A DNA stretch of 64,000 nucleotides from Croceitalea dokdonensis DOKDO 023. Its GTDB lineage: Bacteria; Bacteroidota; Bacteroidia; Flavobacteriales; Flavobacteriaceae. The stretch covers positions 620,001-684,000 of the forward strand of contig NZ_LDJX01000001.1 of NCBI RefSeq assembly GCF_001306415.1, in the 5' to 3' direction. Of this stretch, positions 1 to 11,563 are shown piece after piece; the stretch's first letter is position 1, and each line of letters begins with the position of its first letter. The notes under the pieces are model-generated. The model made no database searches. It saw only the letters and a list, made by a program, of their open reading frames with translations, and was not told where the DNA came from. The position numbers and the translations under genes are program-made.

Positions 1-25
1 AGAGAACATTTTTTCCGCTTAACAT
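1..25 (-). CDS. coaBC: CoaBC, N-terminal fragment (cut by window edge)
   Basis: Only the first eight codons are present, reading leftward from ATG at 25 (MLSGKNVL). This matches the usual start of the bifunctional phosphopantothenoylcysteine decarboxylase/synthetase of Flavobacteriia (xLSGKxIL before the flavoprotein GGIAAY motif). The ATG follows the rpoZ stop directly, and rpoZ-coaBC is the usual order in Bacteroidota. Identification rests on eight residues plus context. Confidence 0.6.
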
Positions 26-352
26 TTATGAGTCTTTCTCCGTATTTCTGTGGTAGATTTTGTCATCTAACCATTCCTGCACCGCCAAGGCGTGTGGCTT
101 TGGCAGTTTTTCGTAAAATTTGGAAACCTCTATCTGTTCTTTATTCTCAAAAACCTCTTCTAGGCTATCACTGTACGTAGCAAACTCCTCCAACTTTTCC
201 AACAGTTCCTTCTTGATTTCAGAATTTATTTGGACTGCACGTTTTGCCGCAATGGAAATGGCCTCGTAGATATTTTCTGTGGGCGCATCAAACTCGTTCT
301 TATTATGGGTAATGGTTGAAACCGGCGCCTTGGTGTTTTTTAAATCGTTCAT
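26..352 (-). CDS. rpoZ: DNA-directed RNA polymerase subunit omega (RpoZ, Bacteroidota type)
   Basis: A 108-residue protein that should be the omega subunit, which helps fold and hold the beta' subunit of RNA polymerase. The segment around residues 26-50 (NIYEAISIAAKRA..IN..IK) is the omega/Rpb6-like core as it appears in Bacteroidota. The acidic C-terminal half, with a KFYEKLPKPHALAVQEW stretch, is also typical of the group. It sits 15 bases after bamD and directly before coaBC, a conserved order. The assignment is from family resemblance; the protein differs from proteobacterial omega in length and tail. Confidence 0.85.
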   Translation of the reverse strand: MNDLKNTKAPVSTITHNKNEFDAPTENIYEAISIAAKRAVQINSEIKKELLEKLEEFATYSDSLEEVFENKEQIEVSKFYEKLPKPHALAVQEWLDDKIYHRNTEKDS

Positions 353-367
353 AGAATTACAACTAGG

Positions 368-1189
368 TTATTTGGACAGGGCTTTGTCCCTGTTCAGGTT
401 TTTTTCAATTTTTTTAAGCAAACTGGAAGCTTCTTTTTCAAACTTAGTATCTGGATAAGCCTTTATTAAATCCTCATAAAAGTCTTTAGCCTCTTGAAAA
501 CGTTCTGGTTGTCTGGAGAAAATACTATTCTCTGCCCAAAATGTGGCCGCTTTTAATCGATAATAAAGGGCATCCTCTTTGTAGATGGATCCAGGATTTT
601 CACTAATAAAATTATTAAGGGCCGCAACAGCGGAAACCAACCTTGGCAAATCAAATTCACCAATCTTTTCATACTGTTTGGCAATTTCAATTTCCTTCTT
701 TTGTTTTTTTCTGGTAAGTTCCTGTGCCATGGTATTGGCCTCCTCAAAATATTCCGAATCTGGATAGGTATTTATAAAGTTCTGTAACTTGGCAAGTGCC
801 TTGTTGGTATCCGTCTGGTCCAATGAGTATTTTGGGGAAACCATATAATAACTCTTGGCTTCCAAAAACAGGGCTTCTTGTAACTTTTCGCTTTGAGGGT
901 AGGATTTGATGAATCGCTCAAATTGATATCCAGAGAGATAGTAATCCCCATCCTTAAAATAGGAATCCGCGAAAAAGAACATGACCCGCTCACCTTGCGG
1001 CTTGCCCACATACTTTGGCATAATTTGCTCAAATAACCGTTTGGCGCGCATATAGTCCCCATCATTATAAAACTTCTCGGCCATATCATACTTTGGCTTC
1101 ACCTCGGTATTCTTGAGCACCTTTTGGTACTCATTGCACGAAAGAAGAAATAAAGAGAAGCAAACCATTGCGGTAAACTGCCTTGCCAT
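368..1189 (-). CDS. bamD: Outer membrane assembly lipoprotein BamD
   Basis: BamD is the essential lipoprotein partner of BamA in inserting beta-barrel proteins into the outer membrane. The product (273 aa) has a signal peptide ending in a lipobox (FLLSC, Cys about residue 18), then tetratricopeptide-type helical repeats (AEKFYNDGDYMRAKRLFEQI, DSYFKDGDYYLSGYQFERFI). The family is about 240-290 aa. An ATG exists at 1201, but the promoter -7 box ends only four bases before it, so I use ATG 1189, which also gives a normal signal peptide. First gene of a likely bamD-rpoZ-coaBC operon. Confidence 0.9.
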   Translation of the reverse strand: MARQFTAMVCFSLFLLSCNEYQKVLKNTEVKPKYDMAEKFYNDGDYMRAKRLFEQIMPKYVGKPQGERVMFFFADSYFKDGDYYLSGYQFERFIKSYPQSEKLQEALFLEAKSYYMVSPKYSLDQTDTNKALAKLQNFINTYPDSEYFEEANTMAQELTRKKQKKEIEIAKQYEKIGEFDLPRLVSAVAALNNFISENPGSIYKEDALYYRLKAATFWAENSIFSRQPERFQEAKDFYEDLIKAYPDTKFEKEASSLLKKIEKNLNRDKALSK

Positions 1190-1205
1190 TTTTAAAAACA
1201 TCCTG

Positions 1206-1234
1206 CAAAATTAATGATTCTAAGTAGAAATCAA
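1206..1234 (-). promoter_or_regulatory. Promoter for bamD-rpoZ-coaBC
   Basis: Read leftward: TTG (1234-1232), an 18-base spacer, then TAATTTTG (1213-1206). This fits the Flavobacteriia primary sigma-factor consensus TTG-N17-23-TAnnTTTG. Transcription would start at about 1199-1202, which bears on the choice of the bamD start codon. Confidence 0.7.
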
Positions 1235-1293
1235 AGTTTTATAGCGATTAAAGTAACACCATATGTTTATGGCATGCCTGCTTTTAGCAAACT

Positions 1294-2193
1294 TTAACGT
1301 GCGGCAGCAATGGTAGGCTGAAACGCCTTTAGAAAAGACGCAATCCGTTTTCTTAAATCCACGGAAACTTTCACCAGTGGAAGACGCACCGCGGAATTCA
1401 TAAAACCAAGTTCTGCAAAAACGCTTTTTATTCCCGCGGGATTGCCTTCTTCAAAAATTAAGTGCATACCGTTTAGCAGGCTTTGGTGGATTTCATAAGC
1501 CTGCTCAGATTCACCTTGCAATCCCAGCTGGATCATCTTAGAGAATGGACCGGGCAACCCTTGGCCCAGTACTGAAATGACCCCGCTCCCACCCGCAAGA
1601 ACAGTGGCCAATGCCGTAAAATCATCACCAGAAATAATATGGAAACCATCAGGTTTGTGTTTAAGTAGCATATCCAATTGCGGCATATTGCCACAAGCCT
1701 CTTTAATCCCAATGATGTTGTCAAAATCCCTTGCCAAGCGCAGGGTAGTTTCCGGTAGCATATTACTACCCGTTCTTGAGGGCACATTATAAAGGATGAT
1801 AGGCAATTTAGACGCTTCAGAGAGCGCCTTAAAATGTTGGTAAATGCCTTCTTGGGTTGGCTTGTTGTAGGCTGGGGAAACGGATAAAACAGCCTCAAAA
1901 TCCATATAGTCCATGGTGGCCAATTCCTCTACCACTGCAAGGGTATTGTTCCCTCCTACCCCAACCACCAAGGGCAATCTTCCGGCATTGATCAAGGAAA
2001 CATGGGCCATGATCTTTTTTTTCTCCTCTGTCGTCAAGGTTACGGATTCTCCCGTTGTTCCCAATACAACCAAGTAGTCTACTCCATTGGCAATTTGATA
2101 TTCCACAATTTTGGTCAAGGCGTCAAAATCAACCCCACCTTTAACGTCAAACGGGGTAACCAATGCTACGCCAGTACCTATTACATTGTCCAT
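1294..2193 (-). CDS. dapA: 4-hydroxy-tetrahydrodipicolinate synthase DapA
   Basis: DapA condenses pyruvate with aspartate semialdehyde, the first committed step to diaminopimelate and lysine. The 299-aa length is normal. Visible active-site residues are the TT pair at 46-47 (GTTGES), Tyr135 (YNVPSRTG) and the Schiff-base Lys164 (IGIKEACG). ATG at 2193 shares its A with the TGA of the upstream DUF6913 gene (TGATG), so the two are probably translationally coupled; a TTG one codon earlier is less likely. dapF of the same pathway lies about 18 kb away. Confidence 0.95.
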   Translation of the reverse strand: MDNVIGTGVALVTPFDVKGGVDFDALTKIVEYQIANGVDYLVVLGTTGESVTLTTEEKKKIMAHVSLINAGRLPLVVGVGGNNTLAVVEELATMDYMDFEAVLSVSPAYNKPTQEGIYQHFKALSEASKLPIILYNVPSRTGSNMLPETTLRLARDFDNIIGIKEACGNMPQLDMLLKHKPDGFHIISGDDFTALATVLAGGSGVISVLGQGLPGPFSKMIQLGLQGESEQAYEIHQSLLNGMHLIFEEGNPAGIKSVFAELGFMNSAVRLPLVKVSVDLRKRIASFLKAFQPTIAAAR

Positions 2194-2729
2194 CAATCAA
2201 TCTCTTTAAAAATCCTTAAATACTTTTTTAGTTCTGATGTAAAGGTGGTAAAGTCATTTAGGTCCGTTTTGAACATTAAATCATTGATATTGTTCGCTAC
2301 CCCGGAAAAACCAACGCGCAACCTTGCGTTTACCTTTACGGTCAATAGCTTAAGCATCAATAGGTCTTCCGCATAATAATTGATGAGTAGATCATAGTCC
2401 CTACTGGTAAATTCTGCCACATGGCTGTTTTCAATGGAACCGTTCCAGCCAAGATCTCTATCGGTATAAAATTGAATGGAGAACGGTGTATTTTTATCCT
2501 GTCCCCTTCTGTAACCAATGATCTGGATGGCATTTGGCGGCAACCCAAATTCCTTTTTAAGCGCATTAAACTTCTCTGCGTTTGGAAAATGGTCCATATC
2601 TACAATACAGGCTATGGAACGTATGCCCTTTTGCCTGTTTTCCGGCACTTTTCTTTTGGGCAACTCATCTTCTAAATATTTAAGACCTGACTTAACCTTA
2701 AATTTATCCTGGATAGCACGAAATATCAT
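2193..2729 (-). CDS. DUF6913-type protein of unknown function
   Basis: A 178-aa soluble protein with no signal peptide or membrane segment. It resembles a small family found upstream of dapA in Flavobacteriia (DUF6913 as I recall it). The middle (residues 38-75) reads as alternating strands and helices (SIACIVDMDHFPNAEKF..IQIIGYRRG), and the C-terminus is a mixed alpha/beta segment. No catalytic motif is recognisable. It overlaps dapA by one base, which suggests co-expression, but I do not infer a role in lysine synthesis from that alone. Confidence 0.7.
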   Translation of the reverse strand: MIFRAIQDKFKVKSGLKYLEDELPKRKVPENRQKGIRSIACIVDMDHFPNAEKFNALKKEFGLPPNAIQIIGYRRGQDKNTPFSIQFYTDRDLGWNGSIENSHVAEFTSRDYDLLINYYAEDLLMLKLLTVKVNARLRVGFSGVANNINDLMFKTDLNDFTTFTSELKKYLRIFKEID

Positions 2730-2749
2730 CTACGAATTATGCATTTTTG

Positions 2750-2757
2750 CAAATGTA
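2750..2757 (-). promoter_or_regulatory. -7 element for the DUF6913-dapA pair
   Basis: Read leftward the bases are TACATTTG, an exact TAnnTTTG match, 20 bases before the ATG at 2729. I do not see a TTG at the expected -33 distance, so this is a partial promoter call. Confidence 0.5.
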
Positions 2758-2798
2758 GGTAATATCCCAACGATCCGAATACGAAGATACTTTAGCTA

Positions 2799-3560
2799 AT
2801 GGGTTTAAAAATAAAACATTTTGTTATATTTATAACTTTTTTATCTGTAGGTTGCCAACGACATCCCCAACAACTGACTAAAGTTGAAGCCTCAAGAATA
2901 ACCGTTTCCGATAGCATTATAGGGAATGATTCCATCACATTTTTTATAGCTCCCTATAAAAAGCGAATTGATGCCGTTTTAGACAGTACCTTGGCGTATG
3001 TTCCCAAGGACCTGGTCAAAAACGACGGTGAACGCAATACGTCGGCGGGAAACTTTTTGGCAGATGCCATTTTGGAACAGGCCAATCCCATTTTTACATC
3101 TAGAACAGGGAAACAGATAGATTTTGTGGTGCTTAACCATGGTGGAATCCGCTCCATCATCTCCAAAGGAAACGTCAATGCACGCACAGCCTATCAATTT
3201 ATGCCCTTTGAGAATACGATTGTGGTCGTGGAAATGAGCGGGACTTCGGTAAAAGACCTCTTTACGTTTTTAGCGAATTCTGGAAGGGCCCACCCAGTGG
3301 CCAATACCAAGTTGATTGTAGAGGGCTCCAATACTTTTACCAAAATGGAAATCAACGGCAAACCGTTTGATGAAAACCAAACCTACTTTGTGGCTACCAA
3401 TGACTATTTAGTGCAAGGTGGGGATGATATGGGGTTTTTTAAGAACCGTAGTGGCATTACCAATCTTGATTACCTGGTGCGTAATGCCATCATAGATTAT
3501 TTTAAAAAAATGGATACCATTACGGCCAATGTTGACGACCGTTTTATACAAATACCATGA
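2799..3560 (+). CDS. 5'-nucleotidase C-terminal domain lipoprotein (split UshA, substrate-binding half)
   Basis: A 253-aa protein consisting of a signal peptide with a possible lipidated Cys (FLSVGC, about residue 19) and the 5'-nucleotidase C-terminal domain. The NHGGIR motif (about residues 112-117) and the FENTIVVVEMSG and DYLVQGGDDM segments bind the nucleoside in UshA-type enzymes. The metallophosphatase half is the next gene, overlapping by four bases (ATGA), so one UshA-like enzyme is encoded by two genes in reversed domain order. Probable role: periplasmic or surface nucleotide dephosphorylation. Confidence 0.85.
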   Translation: MGLKIKHFVIFITFLSVGCQRHPQQLTKVEASRITVSDSIIGNDSITFFIAPYKKRIDAVLDSTLAYVPKDLVKNDGERNTSAGNFLADAILEQANPIFTSRTGKQIDFVVLNHGGIRSIISKGNVNARTAYQFMPFENTIVVVEMSGTSVKDLFTFLANSGRAHPVANTKLIVEGSNTFTKMEINGKPFDENQTYFVATNDYLVQGGDDMGFFKNRSGITNLDYLVRNAIIDYFKKMDTITANVDDRFIQIP

Positions 3561-4471
3561 AAAGACGTTCCTTTATTACCAAAACAACAGCTACAGGTGC
3601 TTTTTTGGGCCTTGCAGGAATGCAACTTGGCTCTTGCAAGCCTAACGGAACAAAAAAAATAACCATTTTGCACACCAATGATGTGCATAGCCATATCGAC
3701 CCCTTTCCAAGTGACCATGCCCGCTATGCCAATCTTGGCGGTTTGGCCAGACGGGCCAACTTGGTGACACAACTTAGGCGGGAAAACCCAAATACCCTCC
3801 TATTTGATGCAGGCGACATCTTCCAAGGTACACCCTACTTCAATTTTTACGGTGGTGAATTGGAATTCAAGCTCATGAGCCTACTAAAGTATGATGCAGC
3901 AACCATTGGTAACCATGATTTTGATAATGGCATTGATGGGCTCTATGCCCAAACACCACATGCCAAATTTGAACTTCTTTCCGCTAATTATGACTTCAAA
4001 AACACCGTGATGGATGGGGTGGTCAAACCTTACAAAATCTTTACGGTTGATGGGGTTAAGGTTGGAGTTTACGGCCTTGGCATTGCCTTGGATGGATTGG
4101 TAACCCCAAAACTTTATAAAGAGACTAAGTATGAAGATCCGTATGAAGTGGCTTTGGACATGGAACGGATCTTAAAAGAAGATGAGGGATGTGACCTAAT
4201 TATATGCCTATCCCACCTAGGATATGATTATGAAGGTAACCCTAACCGCCCGGATGACGTCCGTCTAGCGAGTGCCACGTACCATACCAATTTAATCATT
4301 GGAGGACATACCCATACTTTTCTGGATAAGCCAGATGTAAGGACTAACGCGGTGGGCAAGCCCGTTTTGGTGAATCAAGTAGGGTGCTATGGGCTCCATT
4401 TGGGGAAAATTGATTTTTATTTTGATAAACAGAACAACAGCAACACAGAAGGCGTCAGCATACAAATATAA
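3557..4471 (+). CDS. Metallophosphatase, UshA-type catalytic half
   Basis: A 304-aa calcineurin-like phosphoesterase. Metal-ligand motifs run in order: HTNDVHSH (about 39-46), FDAGDIFQG (about 84-92), GNHDFDNG (about 117-124), a His in CLSHLGY and GGHTHTF near the C-terminus. The N-terminus carries KRRSFI and a lipobox-like LGSC, suggesting Tat-type export and lipidation. It lacks the nucleoside-binding C-terminal domain, which the preceding gene supplies. The four-base overlap argues for equal synthesis of the halves. Substrate specificity is inferred from UshA/NadN relatives. Confidence 0.85.
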   Translation: MKRRSFITKTTATGAFLGLAGMQLGSCKPNGTKKITILHTNDVHSHIDPFPSDHARYANLGGLARRANLVTQLRRENPNTLLFDAGDIFQGTPYFNFYGGELEFKLMSLLKYDAATIGNHDFDNGIDGLYAQTPHAKFELLSANYDFKNTVMDGVVKPYKIFTVDGVKVGVYGLGIALDGLVTPKLYKETKYEDPYEVALDMERILKEDEGCDLIICLSHLGYDYEGNPNRPDDVRLASATYHTNLIIGGHTHTFLDKPDVRTNAVGKPVLVNQVGCYGLHLGKIDFYFDKQNNSNTEGVSIQI

Positions 4472-4497
4472 TGGCAGCATGTAATATCCTAGCAGAG

Positions 4498-4526
4498 GGA
4501 AACCTGTTTCAGGTTTTCGTATTTTT
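4498..4526 (+). terminator. Intrinsic terminator after the split 5'-nucleotidase genes
   Basis: Perfect seven-base stem AAACCTG/CAGGTTT (4500-4506 and 4510-4516) with a TTT loop, followed by TCGTATTTTT. It lies between the metallophosphatase stop and the next start. The T-tract is interrupted, so termination may be partial. Confidence 0.6.
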
Positions 4527-4544
4527 AATGTAAATAATTTTTTT

Positions 4545-6365
4545 ATGAAACTAAGAACATGGTACACCCTTTTAATAGTGTTGGTCACCATCAACACTTT
4601 TGGACAGGGAGCTTCTGAAGCCAGACCTATATTTAAAGACGGTGAAGCACAAATTGTAGCAGCTTTTTCAAAACCTTCAGAATGGCTGCGCCACGATCTT
4701 TTTGTAGAAACAGAATTTGATACGGATGGTGATGGTAAATTGGACAGGATGCACGTATCCGTTACCCGCCCAAAACAAACCGAAACCCAAGGATTAAAGC
4801 TGCCAATAATTTATGTGTCAAGCCCTTATTTTGCGGGAGTGGCCCCAAATGTTGATGGGCTCTTTTGGGACGTAAAGCATGAGCTTGGGGAAATGCCAAA
4901 CCCCAGAGTACATCCAGAGGTGAAACGGCTGGGCGAACGTCCTATCATCTCCAACTCCCATATTAAAAAATGGGTTCCCCGGGGTTACATTGTGGTACAT
5001 TCCTCCTCTCCCGGAACAGGATTATCCCAAGGCTCCCCAACCGTTGGGGGAGATAATGAATCCCTTGCGCCAAAAGCCGTTATCGATTGGTTAAACGGAC
5101 GTGCAAAGGGCTACACGGAGCCTTATGGTGATGAAACCGTTGAAGCGTTTTGGTCCACTGGTAAGGTGGGTATGACGGGTACCTCATACAACGGAACCAT
5201 ACCATTGGCAGCAGCAACCACTGGTGTGGACGGATTGGAGGCCATTATCCCAATTGCTCCAAACACCTCTTATTACCACTATTACCGCTCCAATGGTTTG
5301 GTACGCTCCCCTGGTGGATACTTAGGGGAAGATATAGATGTGCTGTATGATTTTATCCATAGCGGTGAGGAATCCAAACGTCCCTACAACAACAAAACCG
5401 TAAGGGATACGGAAATGAAAAATGGGATGGATAGAATTACGGGGGATTATAATGAATTTTGGGCCGGCAGGGATTATCTCAACGACATGGGACCCATGAA
5501 GGCAGCCTTGTTGATGTCCCATGGGTTTAACGACTGGAACGTAATGCCAGAACATAGTTACCGCATCTACAAAGCCGCCAAAGAAAAAGGATTGCCCGTG
5601 CAAATCTACTACCACCAAAACGGACATGGCGGACCGCCACCATTACGCTTAATGAACCGTTGGTTCACCAAGTATCTGCATGGAGAGGACAATGGGGTGG
5701 AACAAGACCCAAAAGCATATATCGTTAGGGAAAATGATGCACAAGACCAACCCACCGCATATCCGGACTATCCACATCCCAATGCGGAAATGGTAAAGCT
5801 TTACCCCACCAATGGCGGAAACACCCTAGGCGGCCTAAGTCTAAAGAAAACTAAAAAACAAGGCAAGGAAACTGCGATTGATGACTACAAGGTTAGCGGT
5901 AGCCAATTAGCATCTTCGCCATCCTCCGAGCATCGGTTGTTATATGTTACCCCAAGACTACAACAGGATATAAACATCTCCGGAACACCAAAAATAGCAA
6001 TTAAAGTAGCTAGCAGTAAACCAGCGGTAAACCTTTCCGTTTGGTTGGTGTCCTTACCGTGGAATGGTGATGCAAAAGCAAAAATTACCGATAACGTAAT
6101 TACCCGTGGGTGGGCGGACCCTCAAAACTACAAATCGTTAACTGAGAGCAAACCACTTCAACCCGGAAAATTTTATGAGATGAAGTTTGAACTGATGCCG
6201 GATGACCAGATTATCCCTGCGGGGCAGCAAATTGGGGTCATGATATTTTGTAGCGACCAGGAATATACGCTCCATCCTAAACCAGGCACGGAACTAACGG
6301 TAGATTTAGATGAAACTACCCTAACGTTACCCGTAATTGATGGTAAGGAATCATTTAAATTTTAA
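4545..6365 (+). CDS. Secreted Xaa-Pro dipeptidyl-peptidase (S15/CocE-NonD family)
   Basis: A 606-aa serine hydrolase predicted to release X-Pro dipeptides outside the cytoplasm. A signal peptide ends near FGQ (residues 1-21). The alpha/beta-hydrolase domain has nucleophile Ser214 (GTSYNG), Asp330 (FNDWN) and His361 (NGHGG), and a C-terminal jelly-roll X-Pro_C domain follows from about residue 430 (DINISGTPKIAIKVA). Length agrees with bacterial Xaa-Pro peptidases. The downstream DUF3089 lipoprotein starts 16 bases later and may be cotranscribed. Cocaine-esterase-like activity is the main alternative in this family. Confidence 0.88.
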   Translation: MKLRTWYTLLIVLVTINTFGQGASEARPIFKDGEAQIVAAFSKPSEWLRHDLFVETEFDTDGDGKLDRMHVSVTRPKQTETQGLKLPIIYVSSPYFAGVAPNVDGLFWDVKHELGEMPNPRVHPEVKRLGERPIISNSHIKKWVPRGYIVVHSSSPGTGLSQGSPTVGGDNESLAPKAVIDWLNGRAKGYTEPYGDETVEAFWSTGKVGMTGTSYNGTIPLAAATTGVDGLEAIIPIAPNTSYYHYYRSNGLVRSPGGYLGEDIDVLYDFIHSGEESKRPYNNKTVRDTEMKNGMDRITGDYNEFWAGRDYLNDMGPMKAALLMSHGFNDWNVMPEHSYRIYKAAKEKGLPVQIYYHQNGHGGPPPLRLMNRWFTKYLHGEDNGVEQDPKAYIVRENDAQDQPTAYPDYPHPNAEMVKLYPTNGGNTLGGLSLKKTKKQGKETAIDDYKVSGSQLASSPSSEHRLLYVTPRLQQDINISGTPKIAIKVASSKPAVNLSVWLVSLPWNGDAKAKITDNVITRGWADPQNYKSLTESKPLQPGKFYEMKFELMPDDQIIPAGQQIGVMIFCSDQEYTLHPKPGTELTVDLDETTLTLPVIDGKESFKF

Positions 6366-6381
6366 ACTACCCTATGGTTTG

Positions 6382-7428
6382 ATGGTTTTAAAAACTAAAA
6401 CAACCCTTATCCGTATTCCATTACTTTATTTTACCGTATTGGTTATCAACCTTTTGGGCTGTAAGACTTATGGACCTGTCAATGTGTTTAACGACCAAAA
6501 TCCAAAACGGATAAATTATGGGGAGCTAAGAAACTGGGCAGCACATCCGGATAAACGGGATAATGCAGATTTGATTCCTGATTCTGATGGCACTGCCAAA
6601 AGCAATTTGCCTGCGGATGTATTCTTTATTCACCCCACCATTTATAACGACAAGGGCAAGGATTTACCATGGAATCCCAGTATCGATGACACGGAGCTAA
6701 ATCAACGTGTGGACAATTCTACCATTAAATTTCAAGCCAGCGCATTTAATGCTGCAGGACGTGTGTTTGCCCCAAGGTATAGACAGGCACACTTGGTCAG
6801 TTATAGCAGTACAGATACGCTTTCTGCAAAAAAAGCCTTTGCTTTGGCATATGCCGATGTGAAAAATGCTTTTGAACATTATTTGAAATATTACAATAAC
6901 GGCAGGCCAATAATCATTGCAAGCCACAGTCAAGGCACCACCCATGCAGGTCCTTTAATCAAAGAGTTCTTTGATGGCAGCAGAATTCAACAGCAGTTGG
7001 TCGCCGCCTATCTTGTGGGGATGCCAATATCCAAAGACTACTTTGAGCGAATTTTTCCATGCGAGTCACCAACTGATTTAAATTGCTTTACGTCATGGCG
7101 TACTTTTAGAAAGGGATACGTCCCCACCGACAGGCCTGTTGGTGACGCTATTTTGGTTACCAATCCGTTGAGCTGGACAACGGATACCACCTACGTTTCG
7201 GCCAATAAAAACGAAGGTGCCGTTCTACGTAATTTCAATAAAATCCTGACAAAACGGGTGGATGCCCAAATTCACGAGGGTGTTCTTTGGGCAAATAAAC
7301 CCAGATTCCCTTGGAGTTTTTTATTGAGACGTAAGAATTATCATATCGCAGATATCAATTTCTACTATGTGGACATTAGGAATAATGCCAAATTAAGGGT
7401 GCAAAAATGGTTGGAAGCCAGAAATTAA
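6382..7428 (+). CDS. DUF3089 lipoprotein, probable alpha/beta-hydrolase
   Basis: A 348-aa protein of the DUF3089 family. The start at ATG 6382 gives a good lipoprotein signal (VINLLGC); an open frame continues upstream into the S15 gene but would spoil the signal. ADVFFIHPTIY near residue 75 and the SHSQGTTHAG nucleophile elbow (SxSxG type) are family hallmarks, so it is probably a serine hydrolase at the cell envelope. Substrate unknown. It follows the S15 peptidase by 16 bases in the same direction. Confidence 0.8.
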   Translation: MVLKTKTTLIRIPLLYFTVLVINLLGCKTYGPVNVFNDQNPKRINYGELRNWAAHPDKRDNADLIPDSDGTAKSNLPADVFFIHPTIYNDKGKDLPWNPSIDDTELNQRVDNSTIKFQASAFNAAGRVFAPRYRQAHLVSYSSTDTLSAKKAFALAYADVKNAFEHYLKYYNNGRPIIIASHSQGTTHAGPLIKEFFDGSRIQQQLVAAYLVGMPISKDYFERIFPCESPTDLNCFTSWRTFRKGYVPTDRPVGDAILVTNPLSWTTDTTYVSANKNEGAVLRNFNKILTKRVDAQIHEGVLWANKPRFPWSFLLRRKNYHIADINFYYVDIRNNAKLRVQKWLEARN

Positions 7429-7594
7429 ACCATCCTTTTAGCCAGCTTATTCCTCTATTGGGCTACCAATATTTTAAGCTCAACTTTTATAATTACATCC
7501 ACAGGAGCATAGGATATAAAATGGCCCGTTTTGTCCACGGAGAATCGTCCATGGCAACCGGCTTACAGCAGTTGGAATCTAGTCCGTAACAAAA

Positions 7595-10183
<2,589 letters not shown>

Positions 10184-10187
<4 letters not shown>

Positions 10188-11041
10188 TCTGCTATTTTTT
10201 TACATCTCAAGAAACGATAATTACCAAAAATATCCTTTTTTAACCGGTTTTCCTGAAACAAATGTGCTTCAAAAAGTGTTTTGGTCTCCGTACTGAGGTA
10301 CTGGTTAATTTCCAAATAAAGAAGTCCATCTGGCCTTAGGCATTTTTGGGCACATTCTGCAATGGCCCTATAATACCTAAGGGCATCATTATCAGGCACA
10401 AAAAGTGCGGTACCTGGCTCGTAGGATGTAACGTTCTCATGCATTTGCACTTTTTCCATTTCACGGACATAGGGCGGATTGGAAACAATGATATCAAATT
10501 CCATGTCCCATTTCATATGGAACACATCGGCCTCCATAAAATTAACCTTTACCTTGTTTTCTTGCGCATTTTGTTGTGCCAACTCTAAAGCTCCAGGTGC
10601 TATATCCAGCGCAAAAACCTGGGCATTGGACAGTTCTTTTGCCAAAGCAATGGCGATACAACCACTACCTGTACCAATATCCAAAATCTTGATATCGTTT
10701 ACCGTTGCATGCCTAACATCATCGATCACCCATTGCACCAGTTCTTCGGTCTCAGGTCTAGGTATTAGGGTATGTTCATTCACGGATAGTATCAAATCCC
10801 TAAAATAGGCTTTACCTAAAATGTATTGGATTGGTTCGTTGGTTTTTAATCTGCTTAGGGCTTGAAACAACGGGGTTTCTTCCTCATGGGTTAGGGTGTA
10901 ACCGGGCTGCATTACAAGGGTAAATTGTCCAAGACCTAGAAAATGTTCAATACAGAGGGAAAAAAAGCTATCTATCTCCCCTTTTGGGTATTGGGGAAAT
11001 AATTCTTTATGAAAGATATCTTTAATTGCCCTGAGCTGCAT
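10184..11041 (-). CDS. prmC: Peptide chain release factor N5-glutamine methyltransferase PrmC
   Basis: PrmC methylates the Gln of the GGQ motif in release factors RF1 and RF2. The 285-aa product has an N-terminal helical domain, the PRPETEEL segment (95-102), the SAM-binding loop DIGTGSG (121-127) and the NPPY catalytic motif (188-191). These together distinguish it from other methyltransferases. It lies three bases after the GNAT gene and overlaps the LOG gene by four bases. Confidence 0.94.
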
Positions 11042-11044
11042 CCC

Positions 11045-11533
11045 CTACAACTTTTTGAGCATATACACTGGGCAGGCATTATGTCCTGTACATCCCATGG
11101 GGGCATCAATATACTCAAACCCATTTTTCTTATACAGTGCTTGGGCAGATTCCATGTAGGGCATGGTTTCTAAATAACAATGGTCATAACCATATGATCT
11201 TGCCTGATCTAAGCAAATGGCTATCAACTGGCTACCTAGCCCCCTACCACGTGCCACGGGGTCAAAATACATTTTTTGCAATTCGCAAATATTTTCACCT
11301 TGGTTGGCCAAAGGGGCAACGCCTGCACAACCTATGATATTTCCTTCTTCCTCTATTACATAATAGCTTGCCCTCGGAATAGCTTTAAAGGCTTGGAACA
11401 TCCTATCCAACTCTTTGTCTTGGTAAGCGGTTCCTACCTTTGGAATTCCCAACTCATCAAAAACGCTGCGGATAAGGGTTGCTACCTGCAGATTATCCCT
11501 AGCTTCTATTTCACGGATTACTGGCCCTGTCAT
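11045..11533 (-). CDS. GNAT family N-acetyltransferase
   Basis: A 162-aa single-domain GNAT. The acetyl-CoA binding motif A is seen as MYFDPVARGRGLGSQLI (about residues 93-109), and strand beta-4 with a Gly bulge (IIGCAGVAPL) precedes it. The substrate cannot be told from sequence. It is the first gene of a leftward run with prmC, LOG and ligA, and its start is only 30 bases from the divergent ribD start. Confidence 0.85.
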   Translation of the reverse strand: MTGPVIREIEARDNLQVATLIRSVFDELGIPKVGTAYQDKELDRMFQAFKAIPRASYYVIEEEGNIIGCAGVAPLANQGENICELQKMYFDPVARGRGLGSQLIAICLDQARSYGYDHCYLETMPYMESAQALYKKNGFEYIDAPMGCTGHNACPVYMLKKL

Positions 11534-11563
11534 CTTGCCGATTTATTATACTATTTTTACGGT

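Noticed and set aside
2002-2376. 124-codon plus-strand frame across dapA and DUF6913
   Set aside because: Both minus-strand genes are well supported; the frame resembles no protein.
7429-7594. 60-codon frame between the DUF3089 gene and ligA
   Set aside because: It overlaps the DUF3089 end and has no recognisable features; treated as intergenic.
11276-11563. N-terminal extension of ribD
   Set aside because: The open frame continues upstream but lies antisense to the GNAT gene, and RibD homologues start near GTG 11564.
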